Source of the DNA: Ruegeria spongiae
GTDB taxonomy: Bacteria; Pseudomonadota; Alphaproteobacteria; Rhodobacterales; Rhodobacteraceae
DNA length: 47,885 nt
Direction: 5' to 3'
NCBI RefSeq assembly: GCF_023502395.1
Contig: NZ_JAMFMB010000029.1
Coordinates: 1-47,885, forward strand
Positions 40,474 through 47,885 of the stretch are shown here, piece by piece. A model generated the notes under the pieces. The model was not told the origin of the DNA, searched no databases, and saw only the letters and a program-made list of their open reading frames with translations. Made by a program: the position numbers and the translations under genes. Every line of letters starts with the position of its first letter. Within the stretch, counting starts at the first letter, position 1.

Positions 40474-40711
40474 GGTCCATCTCTGGTCCGGCCTGCGCAC
40501 CCTGACCGGCGGTCAAGAGGTGGTGGAGGTCGAGGCCTCGACCATCGGAGAAATGCTGCGCGAGCTGGTCCGTCTGCATCCCGCGCTGCAAGCGCCGATC
40601 GAGGCGGGGGTTTCGGTCTCGGTCGATGGCCGGATCATGGCCAGCGACCTGACCGCGCCGGTCTCGGCCGAGGATGAGATTTACCTCATGCAGCGTCTGC
40701 GCGGTGGGTAG
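40463..40711 (+). CDS. MoaD/ThiS-family sulfur carrier coupled to the hydroxylase operon
   Basis: An 82-residue ubiquitin-fold protein of the MoaD/ThiS family. It begins VKVHLWSGLRTLTGG, has the usual VSVDGRIM strand, and ends in the diglycine tail MQRLRGG needed for adenylation and thiocarboxylation by a MoeB-type enzyme. The start is a GTG at 40463 inside the large-subunit gene, whose stop is at 40471-40473, so translation is coupled. MoaD supplies sulfur for molybdopterin; a copy bound to one hydroxylase operon suggests extra or dedicated cofactor supply. The frame of this overlap is clear; the role is inference from family and position. Confidence 0.85.
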   Translation: MTVKVHLWSGLRTLTGGQEVVEVEASTIGEMLRELVRLHPALQAPIEAGVSVSVDGRIMASDLTAPVSAEDEIYLMQRLRGG

Positions 40712-40753
40712 GGCACTGGGTCCTGTTGAATGGTCTCGTTTGGGATCAAACCC

Positions 40754-40781
40754 TTGCAGCCCTGTGCGACGATGCTAGGGT
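40754..40781 (+). promoter_or_regulatory. Candidate promoter of the small lipoprotein gene
   Basis: TTGCAG (40754-40759) and TAGGGT (40776-40781) are 16 bp apart, 30 bp upstream of the start codon, in the 99-bp gap after the MoaD-like gene. Confidence 0.35.
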
Positions 40782-40810
40782 TCTGGTAACAGGCCGATTG
40801 GAGATTTGGG

Positions 40811-41062
40811 ATGAACCGTTTTGTTATCGCCTTAGGATGTCTTGCCCTGGCGGGCTGTGCCGAGCTGACGGATGCCAGAACCGGGCAAGTGCATTCCTAT
40901 GACGGCAACACCGTGGTCATCCGTGGGCCGGTCGCTTCGGGTCAGACGTCGCGCCCGCCGGTTGCGATGCGGGAAATGGCGCGGGATCTATGCCCCGACG
41001 CGCGCTATATCTCAAGCGATGCGGGCGGCACCGGGGCGCTTTACACGTTCAGCTGCCGCTGA
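40811..41062 (+). CDS. Small lipoprotein
   Basis: An 83-residue precursor with a classic lipoprotein signal: hydrophobic MNRFVIALGCLALAGC with lipobox LAGC, so C16 would be lipidated. The mature part is about 68 residues, polar, with two further cysteines (DLCPDARYIS and the C-terminal FSCR) that could form a disulfide in the periplasm. I do not recognise a family. The gene is convergent with the amino-acid permease, with 14 bp between stops. Likely outer- or inner-membrane-anchored; function unknown. Confidence 0.65.
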   Translation: MNRFVIALGCLALAGCAELTDARTGQVHSYDGNTVVIRGPVASGQTSRPPVAMREMARDLCPDARYISSDAGGTGALYTFSCR

Positions 41063-41076
41063 CGCCCGCGCTGGGA

Positions 41077-42417
41077 TCAAAGCTCGGGCTCGCTGCGCCG
41101 GAGCCGGATCATCACATAGACCGGCAGCCCGGCCAGCATCAGCAGAAACGCCCACATCACCGGCTGAGACCCCGCGCCGAAGATCGTGAACATGGAAAAG
41201 CCGAAGCCGATGATGGCAACCGGCAGATAGGTCAGCGGTTTCAGAAAGCCGATGCGGCGGCCCAGCGACAGCAGGATCAGCCCCTCGACCACGCAGCAGA
41301 ACACATAGGGCGCCATCTCGGTCACGATGGAAAGCTGGATGATGAACTCGTACGCCGCCAGCAGGGACTTGGACCCGGTCGATTGCAGCAACAGCACCAG
41401 GATCGACAGCGACATCGAAATCATGATCCCCTTGGCCGGAACGCCATTGGTGCTGAGTTCGGCAAAGGCCCGCGGCAGCAGCCCGTGGCGCGCGGCGGCC
41501 AGGGGCACCAGCGCCATCACCAGCGTCCAGCCATTGAGTGCGGCGAGCGAGGACAGGATTGCGGCGGCCGCCACCATATAACCCGCCCAGTTGCCCCACA
41601 TCACCTCGGCGGCATCCGCGAAGGGGGCGTTGGATTGTTCCAGCGCGGTCCGCGACATCACCCCCATCACCGACAGGGTTCCGAAAGTATACAGCGCCGC
41701 CGCCAGCAGGACCCCGGCGATGGTTGCGATGGCGATGGTGCGGCGCGGGTCCCGCACCTCGCCCGCCGGGACGGTGGCGGTTTCCAGCCCGGTGAAGGCG
41801 TACATGATGAAGGGAGTGGTCGCCGCAAAGGCCATGAAAAAGGACATTGGCGTCGGGTTGATCGGGGAGAAATGGCTCCAATCCACCCAGAACAGGCCGA
41901 TGAAGGCCACTGCAAGGAACGGCACCAGCTTGACGCTGACGATGATCAACTGGACCATCCCGACCTCTTTCGTACCCTTCAGGTTCAGCAGCCCGACGGC
42001 CAGAATCATCATCAGTGCCAGGGCGGAATTCGCATAGGGCCTGCCTTGCAGTGCGGGAAAGAAGAAATGCAGATAGTCGGTCGCCCCCAGGGCGATGGCG
42101 GGCAGCGATATCCAGATCGAGATCCAGTAGAGCCAGGCCACCAGAAACCCGGCGAAATCGCCAAAGCCCAGCCGCACATAGGCATACGGTCCGCCGGTTT
42201 CCGGCGCGATGCGGCTGAGCCGGGCAAAGACCAACCCCAGGCACAGCGCCCCGATCGAAACCACGCCCCAGGCGATCAGCGCCACCGCCCCGTAAGGGGC
42301 CAGCGCCGCCGGAGCCAGAAAGAAGCCCGAGCCCACGATATTGCCGACCACCAGCGCCGTGCAGGTCCAGACGCCGTATGAACCGGGCGATGCGGCGGGT
42401 TTCGGTAGATCCGGCAT
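41077..42417 (-). CDS. APC-family amino acid permease
   Basis: A 446-residue integral membrane transporter of the amino acid-polyamine-organocation superfamily. About 12 hydrophobic helices are visible. The first helix has the unwound glycine motif GNIVGSGFF that binds the amino-acid backbone, and ETGGPYAYVRLGFGDFAGFLVAW and AFTGLETATVPAGEV match the AdiC/CadB-type antiporter branch. The ATG at 42417 is chosen; a GTG at 42447 would add ten residues (CRNKCQSCG) without a good ribosome site. It is divergent from the DMT transporter. An exchange partner or enzyme is not encoded nearby, so the substrate is unknown. Confidence 0.85.
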   Translation of the reverse strand: MPDLPKPAASPGSYGVWTCTALVVGNIVGSGFFLAPAALAPYGAVALIAWGVVSIGALCLGLVFARLSRIAPETGGPYAYVRLGFGDFAGFLVAWLYWISIWISLPAIALGATDYLHFFFPALQGRPYANSALALMMILAVGLLNLKGTKEVGMVQLIIVSVKLVPFLAVAFIGLFWVDWSHFSPINPTPMSFFMAFAATTPFIMYAFTGLETATVPAGEVRDPRRTIAIATIAGVLLAAALYTFGTLSVMGVMSRTALEQSNAPFADAAEVMWGNWAGYMVAAAAILSSLAALNGWTLVMALVPLAAARHGLLPRAFAELSTNGVPAKGIMISMSLSILVLLLQSTGSKSLLAAYEFIIQLSIVTEMAPYVFCCVVEGLILLSLGRRIGFLKPLTYLPVAIIGFGFSMFTIFGAGSQPVMWAFLLMLAGLPVYVMIRLRRSEPEL

Positions 42418-42503
42418 CCCGCAACTCTGGCACTTGTTCCGGCACACGGAAAGCCCCGATGCTGCGGGCGGCGGGTCGAAAGCGGCGCTGTCGGGCGCGG
42501 TTC

Positions 42504-42532
42504 TTGACGTGAACGCGCAATCGCCCTACCGA
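42504..42532 (+). promoter_or_regulatory. Candidate promoter of the DMT transporter
   Basis: TTGACG (42504-42509), 17 bp and TACCGA (42527-42532) sit 25 bp upstream of the start codon in the divergent permease/DMT space. Confidence 0.4.
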
Positions 42533-42556
42533 ATGTGACATGCGTCAGAGGTGGCT

Positions 42557-43483
42557 ATGACAAACCCGAGACCAGCGTCCGGGCGGGCCCGGTCGGGGTC
42601 GGCAGCGCTGTCCCCCAACCTGCGCGGGGCGTTGCTGATGTGCGGCAGCATGGCCGGGTTCACATTCAACGACGCGATCATCAAATATCTCGGTACCGAA
42701 CTGCCGCTGTTTCAGATCGTTGTGCTGCGCGGGGTGCTGACCTGCTTCTTCATCTATCTTCTTGCGCGGCGGCTGGGCATGTTTCACCTGCGCTTTCCCG
42801 CACAGGACAGGGTGCTGGTACTGATCCGCTGCCTCAGCGAGGTGGCGGTGACCTATTTCTTTCTGAATGCGCTGCTCCATATGCCACTGGCCAATGTGAC
42901 GGCGGTGCTGCAGGCGCTTCCGCTCACCGTGACGCTGGGGGCTGCGCTGTTCTTTCGTGAACAGGTGGGTTGGCGGCGGATGCTGGCCATTGCGGTGGGG
43001 TTCTGCGGCATGCTTCTGATTGTGCGGCCAGGGGCGGAGGGATTTACCCAGCACAGCTATTTTGCCCTGCTGGCGGTGGTAATGATCACGATCCGCGATC
43101 TGGTCACCCGCCAGATGTCGGCACAGGTGCCATCGATGATGGTGACCTTCGCCACGGCACTTACAGTGACGATTGCGGCAGGATTTGCCTCGCTGACCGA
43201 GCCCTGGGTGCCCGTGACCCTGCCGTTGGCGGGGCTGATCCTGACGGCTTCGGGTTTTATCCTGCTGGGCTATCTCTGCAGCGTGCTGGTGATGCGGGCG
43301 GGTGATGTCGGCTTTATCGCGCCGTTCCGCTATTCCGGGCTGATCTGGGCTTTGGCTCTGGGCTGGATGGTGTTTGGCGACTGGCCCGACCCGGTCACCA
43401 TGCTGGGCGGCGCGCTGGTTGTGGCTACGGGGCTTTTCACGCTGTTCCGGGAGCGGTTTGCTCAGACACAACCAAAAACCTGA
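42557..43483 (+). CDS. EamA/DMT-family transporter
   Basis: A 308-residue inner-membrane protein with ten hydrophobic segments in two EamA repeats. Repeat one opens with NLRGALLMCGSMAGFTFNDAIIKYL and has LNALLHMPLANVTAVLQALPL; repeat two has FALLAVVMITIRDLVTRQM and ends FRYSGLIWALALGWMVFGDWPD plus VVATGLFTLFRE. This is the family of S-adenosylmethionine, RhaT and metabolite exporters; the substrate is unknown. GAGG precedes the ATG at 42557; a GTG at 42551 is possible. Its 3' end overlaps the truncated glycosyltransferase by 22 bp. Confidence 0.85.
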   Translation: MTNPRPASGRARSGSAALSPNLRGALLMCGSMAGFTFNDAIIKYLGTELPLFQIVVLRGVLTCFFIYLLARRLGMFHLRFPAQDRVLVLIRCLSEVAVTYFFLNALLHMPLANVTAVLQALPLTVTLGAALFFREQVGWRRMLAIAVGFCGMLLIVRPGAEGFTQHSYFALLAVVMITIRDLVTRQMSAQVPSMMVTFATALTVTIAAGFASLTEPWVPVTLPLAGLILTASGFILLGYLCSVLVMRAGDVGFIAPFRYSGLIWALALGWMVFGDWPDPVTMLGGALVVATGLFTLFRERFAQTQPKT

Positions 43484-44001
43484 CGCACGCGATCGCTGTC
43501 GATTGCGAATCTCATCGAGAATTCCACCTCCTGCTCGGGGCTCAGGGGCGTGACCGGTACCGGCTTTACCGGCTTTTGGCGGGACTCATTGCAACCGCGA
43601 TGCGTGCGCACCCACATTGGCTGATCCGTATTGCTGACTGTCGGCATGACACGATCGATCTTCCAATGCGCGAAGTTCATGAGTGTCGCCTTGCATTTCC
43701 CCGCAATATACAACCCGAGCGCCTCGACAAAGCCGCGATTGTAGTCAAACGCAACCGTCAGATTGCCCCGCACCAGCCCGTCGTATTCCTCTACGGCGGA
43801 TCTGAGGCGTTCGATGAAGTCGACCGAGACGGCGGCGTCGTCGTCATGGCGAAATTGCAGCCAGGGTTGCGACGGGTCCATTCGCGCGGCGTTGAGGATG
43901 TTTTGCATCACTCCGCGGTGCTTGCCCGGCGGGTGTGAGACGATCTGAACCTGCCGCATAGCGCTGGTCAGATCGCACAGCCTGTCCCGATAAGGTTTTG
44001 G
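43462..44001 (-). pseudogene. 5'-truncated putative rhamnosyltransferase
   Basis: The minus strand from about 44001 encodes the middle and end of a protein like the putative rhamnosyl transferase family common in Rhodobacterales: PKPYRDRL, HPPGKHRGVMQNILNAAR, the acidic QFRHDDDAAVS (cf. the D-rich nucleotide-sugar site) and a FDYNRGF segment. Upstream, the expected N-terminus (a Cys-Arg-Phe strand and an AQTD-type segment) is not found in any frame before the rpsL control region; the open frame to 44112 is unrelated. An in-frame ATG at 43959 could still yield 165 residues. I read it as a gene remnant, though a short active protein is not excluded. Confidence 0.55.
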
Positions 44002-44112
44002 CGGGCTATGCCTGCGGTCGTTGCGGGCCGCAAGATCACGGTTGCATCCACTGCGAAACGGGTCCCTCAGGTGCACTGGCAGGACCAGTTTCGGACCCGC
44101 TGTTGACACCAC

Positions 44113-44358
44113 CGGCGACTCCTCCTATACGCCCGCTATCTCGGCATCGGGGGTCGCCCCACCGCCGACTTCATAGTTGAAGTGGTCAAGGCCCGGACAA
44201 TTTTGCAGTTCGCGCCCTCTGATACCCAACCGCGACGTTCACCTCGGAATGGGAACGCTCGCGGATTTTGCGCTTGTGGACGCATAAGTGCAGCGAATTG
44301 AAACCGCACGCGACGCGCGTGCATGTCATATGTGTTGCGAAACGGGGATATAACCGGA
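44113..44358. other. rpsL upstream region with a leader hairpin
   Basis: This 246-bp region must contain the str operon promoter, but I see no convincing -35/-10 pair. A perfect GCACGCG/CGCGTGC inverted repeat with an ACG loop (44306-44322) lies 36 bp before the rpsL start and would form a stem in the mRNA leader. No gene is supported here. Confidence 0.4.
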
Positions 44359-44730
44359 ATGCCAACGATCCAACAGCTGATCCGCAAGCCGCGGCAGCCT
44401 AAAGTTAAACGCTCGAAGTCCATGCACCTGGAACAGTGCCCGCAGAAACGCGGCGTCTGTACACGTGTTTACACCACCACACCGAAAAAGCCGAACTCGG
44501 CGATGCGGAAAGTTGCCAAGGTTCGCCTGACCAACGGCTTCGAGGTGATCTCGTATATCCCCGGTGAAAGCCACAACCTGCAGGAACACTCGGTTGTTCT
44601 GATCCGTGGCGGCCGTGTAAAAGACCTTCCCGGTGTGCGGTATCACATCCTGCGCGGTGTTCTGGATACCCAGGGCGTCAAAGACCGTAAGCAACGTCGT
44701 TCGAAATACGGCGCAAAGCGTCCCAAGTAA
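44359..44730 (+). CDS. rpsL: 30S ribosomal protein S12
   Basis: A 123-residue S12, which sits at the ribosomal decoding centre. It is collinear with the universal sequence: [12 protein letters not shown], the [17 protein letters not shown] loop and [14 protein letters not shown]43 and K88 are the unmutated residues, so the classical streptomycin-resistance changes are absent. The ATG at 44359 gives the standard N-terminus; its ribosome site is weak. First gene of the str operon, 15 bp before rpsG. Confidence 0.98.
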   Translation: MPTIQQLIRKPRQPKVKRSKSMHLEQCPQKRGVCTRVYTTTPKKPNSAMRKVAKVRLTNGFEVISYIPGESHNLQEHSVVLIRGGRVKDLPGVRYHILRGVLDTQGVKDRKQRRSKYGAKRPK

Positions 44731-44745
44731 GAAGGAGAGGCCGAG

Positions 44746-45216
44746 ATGTCACGTCGTCACGCCGCAGAAAAACGCGAAATCCTGCCCGACGCCAAATTTG
44801 GCGACAAGGTGCTGAGCAAATTCATGAACAACCTGATGATCGACGGCAAGAAGTCGGTCGCAGAGCGCATCGTTTACAACGCGCTGGACCGGGTTGAGAC
44901 CAAGATCAAACGCGCCCCCGTCGAAGTGTTCCACGAAGCGCTCGACAACATCAAACCGTCGGTCGAGGTTCGCTCGCGCCGGGTTGGTGGTGCCACCTAT
45001 CAGGTTCCGGTCGAAGTGCGCCCCGAGCGCCGCGAAGCCCTGGCCATCCGCTGGTTGATCACCGCCTCGCGCAACCGCAACGAAAACACCATGGAAGAGC
45101 GCCTTGCCGGTGAACTGATGGATGCAGTTCAGTCGCGCGGCACCGCCGTGAAAAAGCGCGAAGACACCCACAAGATGGCCGAGGCGAACAAAGCCTTCAG
45201 CCATTATCGCTGGTAA
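44746..45216 (+). CDS. rpsG: 30S ribosomal protein S7
   Basis: A 156-residue S7, a primary 16S rRNA-binding protein that starts assembly of the 30S head. It begins [15 protein letters not shown] and has [41 protein letters not shown] and [12 protein letters not shown], all conserved, and ends AFSHYRW. GAAGGAGAGG precedes the ATG. It lies between rpsL and fusA as in most bacteria; S7 often represses its own operon through the rpsL-rpsG spacer, here only 15 bp. Confidence 0.98.
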   Translation: MSRRHAAEKREILPDAKFGDKVLSKFMNNLMIDGKKSVAERIVYNALDRVETKIKRAPVEVFHEALDNIKPSVEVRSRRVGGATYQVPVEVRPERREALAIRWLITASRNRNENTMEERLAGELMDAVQSRGTAVKKREDTHKMAEANKAFSHYRW

Positions 45217-45235
45217 TCCAGAGGATCTGAGACCT

Positions 45236-47353
45236 ATGGCACGCGAATATACACTGAACCATTACCGCAACTTCGGTATCATGGCGCATATTGATGCAGG
45301 CAAAACCACCTGTTCGGAACGCATCCTGTATTACACCGGCAAATCCCACAACATCGGTGAGGTGCACGACGGTGCAGCCACCATGGACTGGATGGAGCAG
45401 GAGCAGGAACGCGGCATCACCATCACCTCGGCTGCGACCACCACCTTCTGGGAACGCACCGAAGACGGTGAAACAGCTGACAGCCCCAAGCACCGCCTGA
45501 ACATCATCGACACCCCCGGCCACGTGGACTTCACCATCGAAGTCGAACGCTCGCTGGCGGTTCTCGACGGTGCTGTCTGTGTTCTCGACGCCAACGCCGG
45601 TGTTGAGCCGCAGACCGAAACCGTGTGGCGTCAGGCTGACCGCTACAAGGTTCCGCGGATGGTGTTCGTCAACAAGATGGACAAGATCGGCGCGGATTTC
45701 TTCAACTGCGTTGCAATGATCGAAGACCGCACCGGCGCCCGCGCCGTTCCGGTTGGTATCCCGATCGGTGCCGAAACCGAGCTGGAAGGCCTGGTTGACC
45801 TGGTCACCATGGAAGAATGGCTGTGGCAGGGCGAAGATCTGGGTGCCTCCTGGATCAAGGCTCCGATCCGCGACAGCCTGAAGGACATGGCTGACGAATG
45901 GCGCGGCAAGATGATCGAAGCGGCCGTCGAAATGGACGACGACGCGATGATGGAATATCTGGAAGGCAATGAGCCCGACGTTCCGACCCTGCGCGCCCTG
46001 CTGCGCAAAGGCACTCTGGAAATCGCGTTTGTTCCGGTTCTGGGTGGCTCTGCCTTCAAGAACAAAGGTGTTCAGCCGCTGCTCAACGCTGTGATCGACT
46101 ATCTGCCCAGCCCGCTGGACGTTGTCGATTACATGGGCTTCAAACCCGGTGACGAAGAAGAAACCCGTGACATCGCCCGCCGTGCGGATGATGACATGGC
46201 GTTCTCGGGCCTGGCGTTCAAAATCATGAACGACCCTTTTGTTGGCTCGCTGACCTTTACCCGCATCTACTCGGGTACCTTGGGCAAGGGCGATACGCTC
46301 CTGAACTCGACCAAGGGCAAGAAAGAGCGTATCGGCCGGATGATGATGATGCATTCGAATGACCGTGAAGAGATCACGGAAGCATTCGCAGGCGACATCA
46401 TCGCGCTGGCGGGTCTGAAGGACACCACCACCGGTGACACGCTCTGTGCCGTCAACGATCCGGTTGTTCTGGAAACCATGACCTTCCCCGATCCGGTGAT
46501 CGAGATCGCGGTTGAGCCGAAAACCAAGGCTGACCAGGAGAAGATGAGCCAGGGTCTGGGCCGTCTGGCCGCCGAAGATCCCTCGTTCCGGGTGGAAACC
46601 GACCTCGAAAGCGGTCAGACCATCATGAAGGGCATGGGCGAACTTCACCTGGACATCCTGGTGGACCGTCTCAAGCGTGAATTCAAGGTTGAAGCCAACA
46701 TCGGTGCGCCGCAGGTGGCCTATCGTGAGACTGTCAGCCGCGAAGCCGAGATCGTTTACACCCACAAGAAACAGTCGGGTGGTTCGGGTCAGTTTGCCGA
46801 AGTAAAGATGATCATCACCCCGACAGAGCCGGGCGAAGGATATTCGTTCGAATCTCGCGTTGTTGGCGGTTCGGTGCCCAAGGAATACATTCCGGGTGTC
46901 GAAAAAGGGATCAGATCGGTCATGGACAGTGGTCCGCTGGCTGGCTTCCCGGTGATCGACTTCAAGGTGGCGCTGATCGAGGGTAAGTTCCACGATGTGG
47001 ATTCCTCTGTTCTGGCCTTTGAAATCGCGGCTCGTATGGGTATGCGTGAAGGTATGCGCAAGGCGGGTGCCAAGCTGCTGGAACCGATCATGAAGGTCGA
47101 GGTGATCACGCCTGAAGAATACACCGGTGGTATCATCGGTGACCTGACTTCGCGTCGGGGTCAGGTTTCGGGTCAGGAAAACCGCGGCAACGCAATCGCA
47201 ATCGACGCGTTTGTGCCGCTGGCCAACATGTTCGGCTACATCAACACCCTGCGTTCGATGTCGTCGGGCCGTGCCCAGTTCACCATGCAGTTCGACCATT
47301 ATGACCCGGTTCCGCAGAATATCTCGGACGAAATTCAGGCGAAATACGCATGA
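45236..47353 (+). CDS. fusA: Translation elongation factor G
   Basis: A 705-residue GTPase that drives ribosomal translocation and, with RRF, recycling. Domain I has the P-loop AHIDAGKTT (18-26), RGITI in switch I, DTPGHVDF and NKMD. Domains II-V follow in the normal order, with GMGELHLDI in domain III and [15 protein letters not shown] in domain V. Codon choice is noticeably biased, as expected for a highly expressed gene. It starts 19 bp after rpsG. Its last four bases overlap the next gene (ATGA), an unusual place for a non-translation gene. Confidence 0.98.
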   Translation: MAREYTLNHYRNFGIMAHIDAGKTTCSERILYYTGKSHNIGEVHDGAATMDWMEQEQERGITITSAATTTFWERTEDGETADSPKHRLNIIDTPGHVDFTIEVERSLAVLDGAVCVLDANAGVEPQTETVWRQADRYKVPRMVFVNKMDKIGADFFNCVAMIEDRTGARAVPVGIPIGAETELEGLVDLVTMEEWLWQGEDLGASWIKAPIRDSLKDMADEWRGKMIEAAVEMDDDAMMEYLEGNEPDVPTLRALLRKGTLEIAFVPVLGGSAFKNKGVQPLLNAVIDYLPSPLDVVDYMGFKPGDEEETRDIARRADDDMAFSGLAFKIMNDPFVGSLTFTRIYSGTLGKGDTLLNSTKGKKERIGRMMMMHSNDREEITEAFAGDIIALAGLKDTTTGDTLCAVNDPVVLETMTFPDPVIEIAVEPKTKADQEKMSQGLGRLAAEDPSFRVETDLESGQTIMKGMGELHLDILVDRLKREFKVEANIGAPQVAYRETVSREAEIVYTHKKQSGGSGQFAEVKMIITPTEPGEGYSFESRVVGGSVPKEYIPGVEKGIRSVMDSGPLAGFPVIDFKVALIEGKFHDVDSSVLAFEIAARMGMREGMRKAGAKLLEPIMKVEVITPEEYTGGIIGDLTSRRGQVSGQENRGNAIAIDAFVPLANMFGYINTLRSMSSGRAQFTMQFDHYDPVPQNISDEIQAKYA

Positions 47354-47868
47354 TGATCAGACGCGCATTCTTGATTTCGGCATTGGCGGCACTCGCCGCC
47401 TGTGCCGATCCGGCCTCCAAGGCCTCGCAGAAACCGCTTCCTTTCGAAGTGCGCGAGGTCACGCTCGACACGACCAATCTCAAGGTCGAGCATTTTGCCG
47501 ATGTCGAAAAGTTCGAGCGTAGCCCGCAGCAGGTCAAAAGCGATGTGACGAAGGCGCTGCAAACTGCCCTCGAAGCGTCGCCATCGGGCGATGTGGATGT
47601 CACCGTGGCGCTGACGAAGCTCTATCTGATTTCGGCGGTCGAAGCGGCCGTTCCGGGATTGGACAGCAACGTGACCGGCACGATCAAGGCCGTTAACACA
47701 AATACCGGTGAGACCGTGGTAGAGCCGTTCGAGTTTACCGCGGGGGCGCCCGATTTCCATGGTGCGGGCCTTGTTGGCATCGTTTTGGCCCCCGGCCTCG
47801 ACAAGGATTACACCGACACGATCACAGGCTTCGCGTATGCGGTGCGTAACCGCCTCGCAGAACAGTAA
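47350..47868 (+). CDS. Predicted lipoprotein overlapping the end of fusA (DUF6778-like)
   Basis: A 172-residue precursor with a basic start (MMIRRAF), a hydrophobic stretch and a lipobox LAAC with C18. The mature part looks like a single alpha/beta domain: [25 protein letters not shown], then a helix of [16 protein letters not shown], a [12 protein letters not shown] strand and [16 protein letters not shown] associate this with the DUF6778 group of Rhodobacterales but without certainty. Its ATG overlaps the fusA stop. A TAGGAG site follows at the window's end, so another gene (tuf would be expected) begins just outside. Confidence 0.75.
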   Translation: MMIRRAFLISALAALAACADPASKASQKPLPFEVREVTLDTTNLKVEHFADVEKFERSPQQVKSDVTKALQTALEASPSGDVDVTVALTKLYLISAVEAAVPGLDSNVTGTIKAVNTNTGETVVEPFEFTAGAPDFHGAGLVGIVLAPGLDKDYTDTITGFAYAVRNRLAEQ

Positions 47869-47875
47869 TACAAAT

Positions 47876-47885
47876 TAGGAGTACC
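47876..47885 (+). promoter_or_regulatory. Ribosome binding site of a gene beyond the window
   Basis: TTAGGAGTACC closes the window 8 bp after the lipoprotein stop and looks like the ribosome site of the next gene of the str operon. Confidence 0.5.

Noticed and set aside
42418-42447. A cysteine-rich N-terminal extension (CRNKCQSCG) of the amino-acid permease from a GTG start
   Set aside because: Not expected in APC transporters and lacks a ribosome site; the ATG at 42417 gives a normal N-terminus.
45197-47299. A 700-codon open frame antisense to fusA
   Set aside because: fusA is unambiguous on the plus strand; the reverse reading is His/Arg-rich filler without motifs.
1-47885. tRNA/rRNA genes, CRISPR arrays, intact transposases and phage genes
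   Set aside because: None could be recognised anywhere on either strand by reading; decayed or very short elements could still be missed.

Overview
The window is GC-rich, gene-dense bacterial DNA whose content fits an alphaproteobacterium of the Rhodobacterales, most likely the marine Roseobacter group. The pointers are the compact rpsL-rpsG-fusA operon, a hemP gene, a CueR-controlled CopA, many small catabolic clusters each with its own LysR, GntR or TetR regulator, and many short 4-bp ATGA start/stop overlaps. This placement is inference from gene content and composition; no 16S rRNA gene is present. I saw no tRNA or rRNA gene, no CRISPR array and no intact insertion sequence.

Layout. 1-6.1 kb: a YtoQ-like protein, a GMC (choline-dehydrogenase-like) flavoenzyme, a nu-class-like glutathione transferase, a large FAD-binding dehydrogenase, a 2H phosphoesterase-like protein and an Excalibur-motif membrane protein. 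6.1-6.5 kb: a gene-poor gap with what looks like the C-terminal relic of a VapC/PIN toxin. 6.5-8.9 kb: phosphoglycolate phosphatase followed by a formylglycine-type sulfatase/phosphonate hydrolase. 9.0-9.8 kb: hemP coupled to a conserved-looking protein with cysteine pairs. 9.8-12.8 kb: a 1016-residue kinase / M23 peptidase / class III aminotransferase fusion. 12.9-16.6 kb: a 3-hydroxyisobutyrate-dehydrogenase-like gene, then copper export (copA-cueR) with a textbook CueR promoter. 16.6-19.9 kb: a divergent GntR-racemase / ThDP-enzyme locus. 19.9-21.9 kb: a TetR regulator with three similar operator sites facing a DUF1348-flavin-oxidase operon. 22-30.3 kb: an AtuA / acyl-CoA carboxylase / TIGR03084 / acyl-CoA dehydrogenase operon resembling part of the acyclic-terpene (atu) or leucine (liu) pathways, with a convergent atypical SDR. 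30.4-35.4 kb: a LysR regulator divergent from a self-sufficient, catabolic-type reductive dehalogenase, followed by an alpha/beta hydrolase. 35.5-36.7 kb: a membrane-anchored patatin. 36.9-40.7 kb: a three-subunit molybdenum hydroxylase ending in its own MoaD-like sulfur carrier. 40.8-43.5 kb: a small lipoprotein, an amino-acid permease and a DMT exporter. 43.5-44.0 kb: a 5'-truncated glycosyltransferase. 44.4-47.9 kb: the str operon, with a lipoprotein gene overlapping the end of fusA.

The most notable item is the roughly 1070-residue reductive dehalogenase. It carries both cobamide/4Fe-4S machinery and a flavin/2Fe-2S NAD(P)H reductase in one chain and has no Tat signal. The kinase-M23-aminotransferase fusion, the MoaD partner that ends in RLRGG, the three-operator TetR locus and the hemP-coupled cysteine protein also merit follow-up.
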